Source: Sedimentisphaerales bacterium
GTDB taxonomy: Bacteria > Planctomycetota > Phycisphaerae > Sedimentisphaerales > Anaerobacaceae
Direction of reading: 5' to 3'
Assembly (NCBI GenBank): GCA_016932835.1
Contig: JAFGCD010000040.1
Span: 24,669 to 88,668 of the forward strand
Length of the DNA: 64,000 nucleotides
The number at the start of each line of letters is the position of its first letter. Position 1 is the first letter of the stretch. The notes under the pieces are model-generated. The model had not been told where the DNA came from and searched no databases. It was given only the letters and a program-made list of their open reading frames with translations. The translations under genes and the position numbers were made by a program. Positions 39,679-49,446 of the stretch are shown here, piece by piece.

Positions 39679-41394
39679 TTACAACCCAGCTCGCGGAAAT
39701 TTACTACCCTGAAGGGTATATTTGAGGAACTGCTCGGCGAAGTATTTGGGATTCAGCGCCTCGCCTGTCGCGCGTTCGATCATCTCATCCCAGTGGTATT
39801 TCGCCCCGGGGCCGAGGACTTCTTTCCGTAGAAAATCGCCCAGCCTCTTGTCGTTGACATAGCTGACGTTTTCGTCGGATTCCAGGCCCAGTATGTCCCT
39901 CACGTAGTGGTGGTGCAGTTGAGAGGCAAATAGCTCACCGAGCATGTAGTTGTGATAGTAGCACGGCGCCGTCGTAAAGTGCAGTTTCGACGCCCATCCG
40001 GCGTCCGCCGGCCCGCCGGGCTTCTTAACGAACTGGTATTTCTCCACCAGCCTCCACCACAGGTTATTCAGATCCTGCTCCGGGTCTGCGTAAAGGGCCT
40101 TCTCGAAATTGTACATCACCATGGCCCATCGCGCGAAGAGTATCTGCTGAAACTGCAGATACTTCCATGTCACGCCCTCGACTTTCGATCGTTCGGCGTC
40201 GGACATATCGAGCATCTCCTGCATCCACGCGGCGTTTCTGCTGAGCCTGCCGAAAAACATCGCCACCGCTTCCGTCGTAAAGCTGTGCGCCGGCTCCCGC
40301 AGAAGCCACGGCTCGCTCTCGTCGTGGTACTTGCTGTAAACCGCATGGCCCAACTCGTGAAGGATAGTCTCGGCCCAGCGCTCGGTGTTCTGCAGGTTGC
40401 AGAGGATGCGAACGTCGCCGTGCCGGTCGATATCCGTACTGAAGGCATGAGGGTACTTGCCCTGCCGGTCGTAGAGGTCGCTGCTGGCCAGGATATCATC
40501 GACGTCCAGCCCCACGCTTGCATAGTACTCCTCGGCCAGCTCTTTAACGTCTTTGTCCCTGTAATAGATGTCCAGGTCCAACTCGTAAACCAGCGGAGTC
40601 CGCTGGAAAAACGGGTCATGGTAGTGCCAGGGCATCAGTTCTCCGGTGTCTATGCCGTAGCTCTTCGCCAGAATCACATCCAGCTCCTTCTTGAGTTCCG
40701 AGAAGGGTTTCTCCGTAAGCCCGTCGAGTTTGGCGAATATCGCATCTAACTGTTCGACGCTCTGTTCGCCCGTGACTATCATCATCGTATGGTAGTTCTC
40801 GAACCCCACCAGCCGGGCGGCTTCGTTCCGCAGCTTCACAAGCTCGATGAGGTCACCCGCAATAACATCGCCGACCTGCTTGCTCGCACGCCAGGCCAGT
40901 TCCCTTTTGCGAACATCCTTCTCCGTGGTCATTATCGTATAGATATCGCTCATCGTGACTTCTTGCCCGTCGATTTTGCCGCGATAAGTATTGTACTTCT
41001 CCTGCACCCTCGTATCCGTTTCGACAAGCCGCTTGAGCATCTCAGGCGGTATCTGGTTGGCCAAATAGCCGTTGTAAAGTTTATCCAGTTGACGGGCGAG
41101 CCCGGCCTTCCTGACCGACTCCGATTCCTTGATTCCCTTCAAAAGCGCAAAATCATCGGCATCGCTGTAAATCCGGCGAATCTCTAATTGGAGCTCGCCG
41201 AGCTTCTCATAGTCCTCGGCCTTGCCTGTCGTCGCGGCGTCCCAGTAAGCCAGGTTCGCCTTTGCCGCCAGCGGATCCAAAACCGCTACGTGCCTGTCGA
41301 TGAATCCCTGCAGTTGCCGCTCTTCGGCATTCCGTCCGCAGCCTGTCAGCAATAGCGCTGTGGCTGCGACTGAAAAAAATACTTGCCTGTTCAT
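39679..41394 (-). CDS. Lipoprotein zinc metallopeptidase, M2/M3-like
   Basis: A 571-residue lipoprotein (lipobox LTGC near residue 19) with an alpha-helical gluzincin fold. HELGH at 346-350 supplies two zinc ligands and the catalytic Glu; the third ligand is Glu375 in SFTTEAVAMFFG. The spacing and the flanking segments (LHFTTAPCYYHNYMLGELFASQL near the end) resemble peptidase family M2, the angiotensin-converting-enzyme family, which trims oligopeptides. Being lipid-anchored it would act outside the inner membrane and feed peptides to the symporter and Xaa-Pro peptidase encoded just downstream. GGAG precedes the ATG at about 8 bases. Confidence 0.88.
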   Translation of the reverse strand: MNRQVFFSVAATALLLTGCGRNAEERQLQGFIDRHVAVLDPLAAKANLAYWDAATTGKAEDYEKLGELQLEIRRIYSDADDFALLKGIKESESVRKAGLARQLDKLYNGYLANQIPPEMLKRLVETDTRVQEKYNTYRGKIDGQEVTMSDIYTIMTTEKDVRKRELAWRASKQVGDVIAGDLIELVKLRNEAARLVGFENYHTMMIVTGEQSVEQLDAIFAKLDGLTEKPFSELKKELDVILAKSYGIDTGELMPWHYHDPFFQRTPLVYELDLDIYYRDKDVKELAEEYYASVGLDVDDILASSDLYDRQGKYPHAFSTDIDRHGDVRILCNLQNTERWAETILHELGHAVYSKYHDESEPWLLREPAHSFTTEAVAMFFGRLSRNAAWMQEMLDMSDAERSKVEGVTWKYLQFQQILFARWAMVMYNFEKALYADPEQDLNNLWWRLVEKYQFVKKPGGPADAGWASKLHFTTAPCYYHNYMLGELFASQLHHHYVRDILGLESDENVSYVNDKRLGDFLRKEVLGPGAKYHWDEMIERATGEALNPKYFAEQFLKYTLQGSKFPRAGL

Positions 41395-41532
41395 AATCTA
41401 ATCTCCGTCAGAATCAGCCTCGGCTGGGGCATATATCTTGACTGATGTTGTCTTCGACCGTGAGTATAGCAGCCCGATGCCGCCGCGTCAAAGCCCCAAA
41501 ACCTCGACAGGCCCCCTCTCCCGCCGATTGCC

Positions 41533-43896
41533 TCAGAACACCTGCTGTTCTGTTCTTGTGATGATTTCGTCTTGAAGCTCTTTGCCGATGTCAACGAAGT
41601 AATCGCTGTAGCCCGCCACACGAATGATAAGTTCGCGATTCTCATCGGGTTTCTCCTGGGCGCGCCGCAGTGTCTTCGCAGTTATCACGTTGAACTGAAC
41701 ATGATGGCCGCCCAGCGCGAAATAACCGCGGATCAGGTGGGCCAGTTTCTCGATGCTCTCGGCGTCGGCGAGCAGTTGCGGGTTGAATTTCATGTTCAGC
41801 AATGTCCCCCCTGTGCGGGCGTGGTCGATCCGCGACGCTGATTTCACAACCGCCGTGGGCCCTTTGCTGTCGCACCCCTGGCTCGGAGAGATACCTTCCG
41901 AAACAGGCGCCCCGGCCTTGCGACCGTTCGCAAGCGCGCCAGTGACCGCTCCGAAATAGATATGAACCGTCGTAGGCAGAAGGTTCACGCGATACTTGCC
42001 CCCCTTGGTGTTGTCCCTGCCGTTAAGCAGCCTGTAATATGCCTCGAATACCTCTTCCGCTATTGCGTCGGCGTAGTCGTCGTCGTTGCCGTACTTCGGC
42101 GTGTGGTTCAAAAGCTTGTTCCGCAGTGACTCGTATCCGGCGAAATCCGCCGCCGCGGCTTTCAGCAGTTCGTTCATCGTGAGAGTCTGCTTCTCGAATA
42201 CGTGATACTTCACCGCCGCCAGGCAGTCCGTCACCGTCCCGATACCGACCCCCTGGATATATGTCGGATTGTATCGCGCCCCGCCGTTGTGATAGTCCAG
42301 CCCTTTGGCGATGCAGTCGTCCATTACCACCGACATGAACGGCGCCGGCATCTCATCCGCGAAAAGCCTCTCGATTCTGTTGTTGCCTTCGATCTTCAGG
42401 TTGATGAAGTATTCGAGCTGCTTGCTGTAGGCGTCGAACAACTGCTGATACGACATAAAATCCCGGGCCTCGCCCGTCTTCGGACCCGTCTGCAGGCCCG
42501 TCGCCGGGTCCGCGCCGTTATTGCACGCCAGCTCGAAAATCTTAGGCCAGTTGATATACCCCGTAAGAGTGCAGCTTTCTTTCCCGAACGAGCTGACCGT
42601 TACGCATCCGCTCGGCCCGCCCGTCCTTGCGTCGGCAAGGCTCTTGCCGTCGTGAAGCAGTTCCTTGATGATTACATCCGTGTTAAAAACCGATGGCTGC
42701 CCTATCCCCGTCCTGATAACCTCGCAGGCCCGTTCCAGAAATGCCTGCGGATTCTTGCTGCTTATCTGGATGCAGGCGCTGGGCTGCGTCAGACGCATCT
42801 CCTCGACAACCTCCAGGATCATATACGAAACCTCGTTGACGGCGTCGCTGCCGTCATCGGCCCTCAGACCCCCGGTATTGATTAGTGCGAAGTCCGTATA
42901 GGTCCCGCTCTGCTCCTCGGTGACGCCGACCTTCGGAGGAGCAGGCTGGTTGTTGAACTTTATCCAGAAACACTCCAGCAATTCCTTCGCTTCCTCGCGG
43001 GTCAATGTCCCTTTCGCCAGACCGTCCTCGTAGAAAGCCAGCAAATGCTGGTCGAGCCTGCCGGGATTGAATGAGTCCCACGTGTTCAGTTCCGTAATTA
43101 CCGATAGATGCACGAACCAGTATGCCTGCAGCGCTTCGTGGAAATCCCGCGGCGCATGCGCCGGAACGCGCCGGCAGACTTCCGCGATATGGAGCAGTTC
43201 CGCCCGACGCCTCGCGTCCCCGCATTCGCCCGCGAGTTCCTCGGCCTTGTCCGCGTACCGCCCCGCGAAAGTGATTACAGCATCGATGCATATCGCCATT
43301 GCTTCGTATTGTTGTTCTTTCGCGTATGACCCGGCGTCGTTCGGATCTATCCGGCCCCGGTGCTCGGTGATCCTGCGCTTGAAATCCAGCATACCCTCCC
43401 GATAAATCTTGTCGTCCAGAATCGCATGGCCCGGCGCACGCTGCTCCATGAATTCCGTGAATACTCCCGCATCGAACGCCCGATGCCATTCGTCGCTCAT
43501 CAGCGAAAACAGCTTCTCGCGCAGCGTCCTGCCCGACCAGAACGGGATAATCTCCTCTTTGTACTTTCGCCTGACCTCGTCCGAGACGACGAAAGAAGTC
43601 TTTTTCCTGCTGTTCAGTATCCGGAGGTCCTCAAGGTCGTGGCAGCATAACTCCGGATACGTCGGCGTTGCCTTCGGCGCCGGCCCCCGTTCGCCCACTA
43701 TCAGCTCGCCGTCGTTGATGCAGACAGCCTTGTTCTCCATCAGGTGCTTGAACACCAGTGCGCGAGTTACCACTGCCGACTTGCCCTCGGCAATATCCGA
43801 CTTGTAAAACTCGGTTATCAGCTCGGCCCTCTCCGTCGAAATATAGGGCCTGGTCTCGACACTTTCTTTCCGGAGTCTGGATACTCGTTCATTCAT
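41533..43896 (-). CDS. Glycyl radical enzyme, hydroxyproline-dehydratase-like with altered active site
   Basis: This 787-residue enzyme of the PFL/dehydratase superfamily has its glycyl radical site RVAGYS with Gly762 near the C terminus and its thiyl radical Cys431 in GGPSGCVTVSSFGKE. Length and much of the sequence around the active site (TGYINWPKIFEL, GGARYNPTYIQGVGIGT, APGHAIL, YTDFALIN) resemble trans-4-hydroxyproline dehydratase (HypD). However, the residue two after the Cys is Thr433, read directly as codon ACG at 42600-42598. In the characterised dehydratases that I know it is a catalytic Glu. The reaction is therefore uncertain and may differ from dehydration. It is five bases downstream of its activase gene. 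Oxygen-sensitive, so it implies anaerobic metabolism. Confidence 0.93.
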   Translation of the reverse strand: MNERVSRLRKESVETRPYISTERAELITEFYKSDIAEGKSAVVTRALVFKHLMENKAVCINDGELIVGERGPAPKATPTYPELCCHDLEDLRILNSRKKTSFVVSDEVRRKYKEEIIPFWSGRTLREKLFSLMSDEWHRAFDAGVFTEFMEQRAPGHAILDDKIYREGMLDFKRRITEHRGRIDPNDAGSYAKEQQYEAMAICIDAVITFAGRYADKAEELAGECGDARRRAELLHIAEVCRRVPAHAPRDFHEALQAYWFVHLSVITELNTWDSFNPGRLDQHLLAFYEDGLAKGTLTREEAKELLECFWIKFNNQPAPPKVGVTEEQSGTYTDFALINTGGLRADDGSDAVNEVSYMILEVVEEMRLTQPSACIQISSKNPQAFLERACEVIRTGIGQPSVFNTDVIIKELLHDGKSLADARTGGPSGCVTVSSFGKESCTLTGYINWPKIFELACNNGADPATGLQTGPKTGEARDFMSYQQLFDAYSKQLEYFINLKIEGNNRIERLFADEMPAPFMSVVMDDCIAKGLDYHNGGARYNPTYIQGVGIGTVTDCLAAVKYHVFEKQTLTMNELLKAAAADFAGYESLRNKLLNHTPKYGNDDDYADAIAEEVFEAYYRLLNGRDNTKGGKYRVNLLPTTVHIYFGAVTGALANGRKAGAPVSEGISPSQGCDSKGPTAVVKSASRIDHARTGGTLLNMKFNPQLLADAESIEKLAHLIRGYFALGGHHVQFNVITAKTLRRAQEKPDENRELIIRVAGYSDYFVDIGKELQDEIITRTEQQVF

Positions 43897-43901
43897 AATT
43901 C

Positions 43902-44882
43902 TCAGCCCCCAATCTTGACCTTGAATCCCCGGCTTCTGAACTTCGCGGCGATTGATCTCATCTTCTTGTCGGTAGGCGTCTCTATTTGTACAAGGTCGAT
44001 GCCCGCCGCTAACCGCTTCGCCTTCTCATTGCCACCTCGATTGTAAGGAAGAATATCTATTCGCTCGACACCGCAAAGAGAAGCCGCGAATCTGCCCGTC
44101 GCCTTGATATTAGCCTGGTCGTCATTGAAACCGGGAATAATCGGCACCCTGATGACAACCTCCCTGCCCGCCCGGCAAAGACGCCTGATATTATCCAGTA
44201 TAAGATCGTTGTCAACCCCTGTGAACTCCCGGTGTCTTGCGCTGTCCATGTGCTTGATGTCGCAAAGCAGTAAATCCGCCTTCTCGCCGACGGCATCGAC
44301 AACCTCCGCCTCGGCGTAGCACGTCGTATCGACCGCTGCGTGTATCTTCCTTGCCCGGCTTTCACTCAGAAGCGCAAGCAAAAACTCGAATTGACACAGA
44401 GGCTCGCCACCCGAAAAGGTCACGCCCCCGCCCGATTGCTTGTAAAAGACAACGTCCTTCTCGACCTCGGCCATCACCTCGCCGACCGTCTTTTCGCAGC
44501 CTATTATCTCGCGGGCCCCGCCTGGGCACGCCTCTATGCATTCGCCGCAGCATGTGCATCTGCCGGCGTCCGTTCGAGGTAGTCCGCCGTCGAGCGAAAC
44601 CGCATCCTGCCTGCACAATTCCACGCACTGGCCGCACCTGATACATCGACCGGCTCGCAACGCCGGCTCAGGCGCCGATTGCCGGCTCTCCGGATTGTGG
44701 CACCATTGACATGCCAGCGGGCACCCTTTGAAGAATACCGTCGTTCGTATCCCCGGGCCGTCGTGAATGGCATATCGTTTAATATCGAACACCGACCCCC
44801 GTACCGACAATCCGCCCGCCTCGGCCGTTGCGGACGCCTCGGAAATGTGCTCTGCAGGATTGCTGTTGTCTCGGCTATGCAC
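43902..44882 (-). CDS. Glycyl radical enzyme activase (radical SAM)
   Basis: The 326-residue radical SAM protein installs the glycyl radical on the adjacent enzyme. The SAM cluster motif is GCPLACQWCHNPE (Cys54, Cys58, Cys61). Two ferredoxin-type [4Fe-4S] motifs follow, CIRCGQCVELC and CTCCGECIEACP, the usual insertion in dehydratase-type activases and absent from PFL activase. GGEPLCQ is the expected SAM-binding GGE motif. The start at 44882 is GTG without a clear ribosome site; a later GTG at about residue 31 (VFDIKRYAIHDGPG) would match the length of most relatives. It is first in a two-gene operon with the glycyl radical enzyme. Confidence 0.92.
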   Translation of the reverse strand: MHSRDNSNPAEHISEASATAEAGGLSVRGSVFDIKRYAIHDGPGIRTTVFFKGCPLACQWCHNPESRQSAPEPALRAGRCIRCGQCVELCRQDAVSLDGGLPRTDAGRCTCCGECIEACPGGAREIIGCEKTVGEVMAEVEKDVVFYKQSGGGVTFSGGEPLCQFEFLLALLSESRARKIHAAVDTTCYAEAEVVDAVGEKADLLLCDIKHMDSARHREFTGVDNDLILDNIRRLCRAGREVVIRVPIIPGFNDDQANIKATGRFAASLCGVERIDILPYNRGGNEKAKRLAAGIDLVQIETPTDKKMRSIAAKFRSRGFKVKIGG

Positions 44883-45160
44883 GGATTGATACTGTCCATT
44901 TACAATCTAAGGCTTAGAAATATAAGTCCCTTAATATACCAGATATCCCCCATAAATACAATAGCCTGTGCCTGCTTGCAGGATAACCGCCTGCCCACCC
45001 GAAGGCTAATTCCCTTGGAGTTGCCTGTGAATTCTGATACTATTGAACCCGATGGATTCGATAGTCGGCACGAAACACGATACCGGCCTTGTCGATTTCC
45101 GGTGAGCGCCGGACTCGACTTGGCCTTGTGCGCCGGAAAATAACCTGGATTGGGGCTATT
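44883..45160. other. Divergent intergenic region
   Basis: The 278 bases between the activase (minus) and the GH39-like gene (plus) should hold two promoters. AT-rich sequence lies near 44900-44970. No box pair close to consensus stands out, and no structured RNA was recognised. Confidence 0.4.
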
Positions 45161-46597
45161 ATGACGTATAGATTCTCTATGTGGATTACAGCGGTTCTTA
45201 TGCTGACTGCCTGCTACCCTCGCCCAGCGTCGGCGCTCGAAGTCCGCGTCGATTGTTCCCGGCGACTTCCGGAAATCCGCCCACTCCACGGAGTCAATAA
45301 CGGCCCGCTCAACTATGGCGAAACCATCGACTTATCCGACTATTTCCGCGAGCTGGCGATCCCCTCGGCCAGGCTCCACGACTGCGAATGGCCCAATCCA
45401 GACGTCGTCGATATACACGCCGTATTCCCCGATATGACCGCCGACCCTGCCCTGCCTGAAAGCTACACATTCAGCAGAACCGACGACTACGTCAAGGCGA
45501 TCATCGAGACCGGAACCGCAATCGTGTATCGCCTCGGCGAAAGCATCGAACACTCCAAGAAAAAATACAACGTCAATCCCCCCGAAGACCCCCGCAAGTG
45601 GGCGCAAATCTGCCTCGGAATCATCCGGCACTACAACCGCGCCTGGGCAGACGGCTTCCGCTATAATATCAAATACTGGGAAATCTGGAACGAACCCGAA
45701 AACCGACCCACCATGTGGACCGGAACCGACGAGCAGTTTGACACCCTCTACACCACCGCCGCAAAGGCAATCAAGGCCGAATTCCCCCACCTCATGGTCG
45801 GAGGACCTTCCGCCGGCGCGCAGGGAAAGCTCGTCGCCGGCAAAATGGAGCCTTGGCCCTTCCTAAAAAAATTCTTCGAAGCCTGCAAAGCGCAAAACGC
45901 CCCCCTCGATTTCTTCTCCTGGCACACCTATACCAACGACCCATACCTCTACGTCACCAAGGCCCGTGCGATAAGAAAAATGCTCGACGAATTCGGCTTC
46001 GAGAAAACAGAAATACACCTCAACGAGTGGAACTACCTGCCCGACGACGATTGGACGCCCCTGGGCCTTCGCAAAGAGGGAATCGTAAAGAAGCAGTGGT
46101 TCGACAGAATCGCCGGCCCTGAAGGAGCCGCATTTCTTGCCTGTGTGTTGATATACCTCCAGGATGCGCCCGTTGATGTCGCAAACTACTACGCCGGCGA
46201 TACCAACTGGTTCGGCCTCTTCGGACGCTACGGCCAGCCCAGAAAAAACTTCTATGCAGCCAAGGCCTTCAAAATGCTCCTCGATACGCCCCTGCGAGTG
46301 AAAGCCTTCGGCGCCGAGCCCGGAAAATCCGCAATCTGCGCAGGACTCAGTCAGGACCAAACAGAACTGACCATACTCATCAGCAATCTCCGATCCTCCG
46401 ATAAGCAATTCAGATTGACCGTGGAGAACTTCGCCGAAAAGGAGAAAGTCAACTGGAGCCTCTGCCGCGTCGATGTGCAAAACGACCTGAACCAAATCCG
46501 CACGGGCGTACTGGACCCGCCGACCATTGAACTGAACGAAGTTGTTGAAGCGCCCTCTGTTGTCCTGCTGAGAATGAAAAAAGCCCGTATTGAATAA
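45161..46597 (+). CDS. Secreted clan GH-A glycoside hydrolase, GH39-like
   Basis: The product (about 478 residues) has a signal peptide (SMWITAVLMLTACYPRPASA) and a TIM-barrel of the GH39/GH51 type. The acid/base motif is IKYWEIWNEPENRP and the nucleophile is in EIHLNEWNY; FFSWHTYTNDP and the start segment RPLHGVNNGP match beta-xylosidase/alpha-L-iduronidase relatives. The product could cleave beta-xylosides or similar, but the family also includes enzymes of other specificity. The ATG at 45161 follows GGGG and begins the signal peptide; the longer upstream frame is unsupported. The next gene starts 31 bases later, so the two form an operon. Confidence 0.85.
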   Translation: MTYRFSMWITAVLMLTACYPRPASALEVRVDCSRRLPEIRPLHGVNNGPLNYGETIDLSDYFRELAIPSARLHDCEWPNPDVVDIHAVFPDMTADPALPESYTFSRTDDYVKAIIETGTAIVYRLGESIEHSKKKYNVNPPEDPRKWAQICLGIIRHYNRAWADGFRYNIKYWEIWNEPENRPTMWTGTDEQFDTLYTTAAKAIKAEFPHLMVGGPSAGAQGKLVAGKMEPWPFLKKFFEACKAQNAPLDFFSWHTYTNDPYLYVTKARAIRKMLDEFGFEKTEIHLNEWNYLPDDDWTPLGLRKEGIVKKQWFDRIAGPEGAAFLACVLIYLQDAPVDVANYYAGDTNWFGLFGRYGQPRKNFYAAKAFKMLLDTPLRVKAFGAEPGKSAICAGLSQDQTELTILISNLRSSDKQFRLTVENFAEKEKVNWSLCRVDVQNDLNQIRTGVLDPPTIELNEVVEAPSVVLLRMKKARIE

Positions 46598-46628
46598 TGA
46601 TGAAGTCAAATTCGGAAGGTCAAAATCC

Positions 46629-49436
46629 ATGTCCGACCTCAATCGGCTGACACCCGCAATCCTGTTCTTAATGCTCTGCGCCGCCGGCGCTCTCGCCGCC
46701 GGTGCCCCTGCAGATATTGACACCGCCGATTGCCCCCCGATAGCCTTCGTCAAGAGGCCGCATTTCGACCGCCCGTTCGGAATAGGAACTATCATCGGAT
46801 GGGATATATACAAACCAGGCGGCGGAATCTACATCTACGACCCCGCCGAACCAGGCAGCGGCGCACGAGAAATATTCCGCCGCGACGACGGAGTGATCTT
46901 CGATATGTCACCGTCATTCGACGCAAAAAAACTCCTCTTCGCATGGCGAAAGTGCACCCATAGGAACAACAAGAAAGGCCCGCTCACTGTCTCCCGCGTC
47001 TGGACCGATGACACCCTCGATTACATCATGGAGCTTTCAGAGCCTCTCAATTCGGGCCAGAAGCCGAACCATTCCTTCTGGGATCGCAAAGGACAAACCG
47101 AATGGGCCGAAGTCAATTTCACCAGCCCCCTCCAAATCTCCCGCATCAGCGTTTATTGGTTCGACGATAAGCCCACCGGAGGCTGTGCCGTCCCGCAATC
47201 ATGGCGATTGTTTTACAGGGCCGACGCCGAATGGCGGCCCGTCCGGGCCCTCACCGAATATGCCGTCGCAAAAAACGCCTGGAATCCGCTTCGCTTTGAG
47301 CCCGTTCAAACCAAAGGCCTCAGAATAGAATTGCAGTCCCGCCCGGGCCAGGGCTCTGGAATCCAGCGACTCCGAATCGGAGACAGCGACCAGCACCAAT
47401 CGATTCTCCGCCTCGCCGCCGAAGAAGCCGAACAGCAGGACCAGGACTGCTTCCATATCTACGAAATCGCAACCGACGGCACAGGCTTGCGAAAGATAAC
47501 CGAAGGCCCCTTCCAGGACATCCACCCCTTCTACCTGCCGGATGGAAAAATCGGCTTCGTCTCGACAAGGGTCAGGGCATTCGCACTTTGTCAGCCCGGA
47601 CCGGCATGCGCGCTGTACGTCATGGACCCCGACGGCCGGAACATCCGCCGAATTCACTTCGGAACGCTCGCCGACCACTCCCCCTGCATCCTCGACAACG
47701 GCCAAATCCTATTCACGAGATGGGAATACCAGGACAAAGACCTCACTTACCTTCAGGGGCTATGGACTATCGACCCTGCAGGAAAGCGAGTCCAGCTCTT
47801 CTTCGGAAATACAATCCTCGAACCTGCCGTAATCTGGCAGGCAAAGCCGATCCCCGGAACCGCCGACGTACTCTGCACGCTCGCCCCACATCACGCTAAT
47901 CCCGTCGGCGCCGTCGGAATCATCGACAGAAGCCAAGGCCTCGAAAACCCGCTCGGCATTACCAATCTCACCCCCGAAGTAGATTACAACCCCGAACGAA
48001 ACGCACGCGGCCCCGGCGACAGGTCCTTCCCCTGGGCGTATCGAGACCCCTACCCAGTCTCGGAAGACCTCTTCGTCGTTTCTTACGGCGGCGGAGGAGG
48101 CCCCCGGCGATACAGGCTCTTCCTCATGGACCGAACGGGCCGAAAGAAAATCCTCTACGAAGACGATACTATCTCATGCTTCAATCCGGTCCCGCTTATT
48201 CCCCGAAAAGAACCTCTGACCGTTTACTCGGAACCGCCCGCCGACGAAGATTTCGGAACCTTCTTCGTCGCAGATATCTACCAGGGACTCACCGGCGTCC
48301 AACGAGGCGACGTAAAGGCGATTCGCATAATGAAGGTCATCCCAAAGCCCTGCAATATGCGAGGCCAGAGGGGCTACGATATGGACCCCGTTATGTCGCG
48401 CGGAACCTATTACGGCAAGTACTGCCTCGGAACCATCCCCGTCAGCGAGGACGGCTCGGCATACTTCAAGGCCCCCGCGGGAGCCGAACTCTACTTCCAG
48501 GCACTCGACGCCGAAGGCCGCGAGCTCTGCCGGATGGGCAGTGTCACCCAGGTCGTCCCGGGCGAAGTGCAAAGCTGCATCGGATGTCACGAATCCCGGT
48601 TCACAGCCCCGCCCAGCCGCGCTCTCTCGACCAGGGCTATCGCCGCCGAGCCTGTCGATATCACGCCCCCTCCCTGGGGAGCCGAACCCATGGATTTCGT
48701 TCGGCACATCCAGCCCGTTTTCGATAAGTACTGCGCAAAATGCCACTCCGGCCCCGACCCCAAAGCAGGTCTCGACCTCTCCGGCGACAAAACAAGATTC
48801 TTCAACATGGCATACGACAGCCTCACACAGCGCCGCCTTGTAAACTTCTACTGGCTCCTCGATGAGGCCCTCGTCCGCGCATTCTTGCCCCTCGAAAGCG
48901 GCTCTCTCGTCAGCCCCCTCGCGCAGGTCATACGAGAAAGCCACCCCGAAGTGGACGACGAATCACGCAGACGCATATACACATGGATCGAGGCCAACGT
49001 CCCCTACTACGGCACATACGACCACACCCGCCCCGGAACCGCCGGTTCCCGCGATGCGGTCGTAGGAACACAATGGTTCGACCGATTGCACAGCGTCTAT
49101 CGGCGAAGGTGCTCATCCTGTCACGGAGATTTCTACACGCAAAACAAAGGCGACCACCATACATGGATAAACCTCACCCACCCCGCCTGGAGCCGCCTGC
49201 TCAACGCCCCCTTGCCCAAGGCCGCAGGCGGCCTGGAATTGTGCGCCCCGAAAGAAGGACGAAAACCGCTGCTGTTCACCGCCAAGACCGACCCCGACTA
49301 CGAAACCATGCTCGCCGCAATCCGGCAGGGAAAAGAAGAATTGTACGCCAAGCCCAGAATGGACATGCCCGGCGCAAAACCCGTCCCTTACCCGAAAAAC
49401 TACGCCGGCCCATATACCCGATTCTCAGGACCTTAG
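46629..49436 (+). CDS. Secreted triheme beta-propeller protein, hydrazine-synthase-alpha-like, with discoidin-like insertion
   Basis: The protein has about 935 residues with a signal peptide (LTPAILFLMLCAAGALAAGAP). The propeller portion (IYEIATDGTGLRKITEGPFQDIHPFYLPDG and VMDPDGRNIRRIHFG blocks) and the cytochrome portion match the planctomycete family related to the alpha subunit of hydrazine synthase. Three c-heme sites are visible: CIGCH at 650, CAKCH at 702 and CSSCH at 828. Between the first blades is an F5/8 type C (discoidin-like) domain, about residues 125-250, with WAEVNFTSPLQISRISVYWF and QSWRLFYRADAEW. That domain usually binds carbohydrate. The organism need not be an anammox bacterium, since such paralogs are common in polysaccharide degraders. 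Start chosen at ATG 46629 with GGAAGG upstream. Confidence 0.85.
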   Translation: MSDLNRLTPAILFLMLCAAGALAAGAPADIDTADCPPIAFVKRPHFDRPFGIGTIIGWDIYKPGGGIYIYDPAEPGSGAREIFRRDDGVIFDMSPSFDAKKLLFAWRKCTHRNNKKGPLTVSRVWTDDTLDYIMELSEPLNSGQKPNHSFWDRKGQTEWAEVNFTSPLQISRISVYWFDDKPTGGCAVPQSWRLFYRADAEWRPVRALTEYAVAKNAWNPLRFEPVQTKGLRIELQSRPGQGSGIQRLRIGDSDQHQSILRLAAEEAEQQDQDCFHIYEIATDGTGLRKITEGPFQDIHPFYLPDGKIGFVSTRVRAFALCQPGPACALYVMDPDGRNIRRIHFGTLADHSPCILDNGQILFTRWEYQDKDLTYLQGLWTIDPAGKRVQLFFGNTILEPAVIWQAKPIPGTADVLCTLAPHHANPVGAVGIIDRSQGLENPLGITNLTPEVDYNPERNARGPGDRSFPWAYRDPYPVSEDLFVVSYGGGGGPRRYRLFLMDRTGRKKILYEDDTISCFNPVPLIPRKEPLTVYSEPPADEDFGTFFVADIYQGLTGVQRGDVKAIRIMKVIPKPCNMRGQRGYDMDPVMSRGTYYGKYCLGTIPVSEDGSAYFKAPAGAELYFQALDAEGRELCRMGSVTQVVPGEVQSCIGCHESRFTAPPSRALSTRAIAAEPVDITPPPWGAEPMDFVRHIQPVFDKYCAKCHSGPDPKAGLDLSGDKTRFFNMAYDSLTQRRLVNFYWLLDEALVRAFLPLESGSLVSPLAQVIRESHPEVDDESRRRIYTWIEANVPYYGTYDHTRPGTAGSRDAVVGTQWFDRLHSVYRRRCSSCHGDFYTQNKGDHHTWINLTHPAWSRLLNAPLPKAAGGLELCAPKEGRKPLLFTAKTDPDYETMLAAIRQGKEELYAKPRMDMPGAKPVPYPKNYAGPYTRFSGP

Positions 49437-49446
49437 TAATAAGCCG

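Noticed and set aside
46629..49436. Interpretation as a true hydrazine synthase subunit, implying anammox
   Set aside because: The neighbouring HzsBC genes are absent, the discoidin insertion is foreign to HzsA, and polysaccharide-degrading planctomycetes have many such paralogs.
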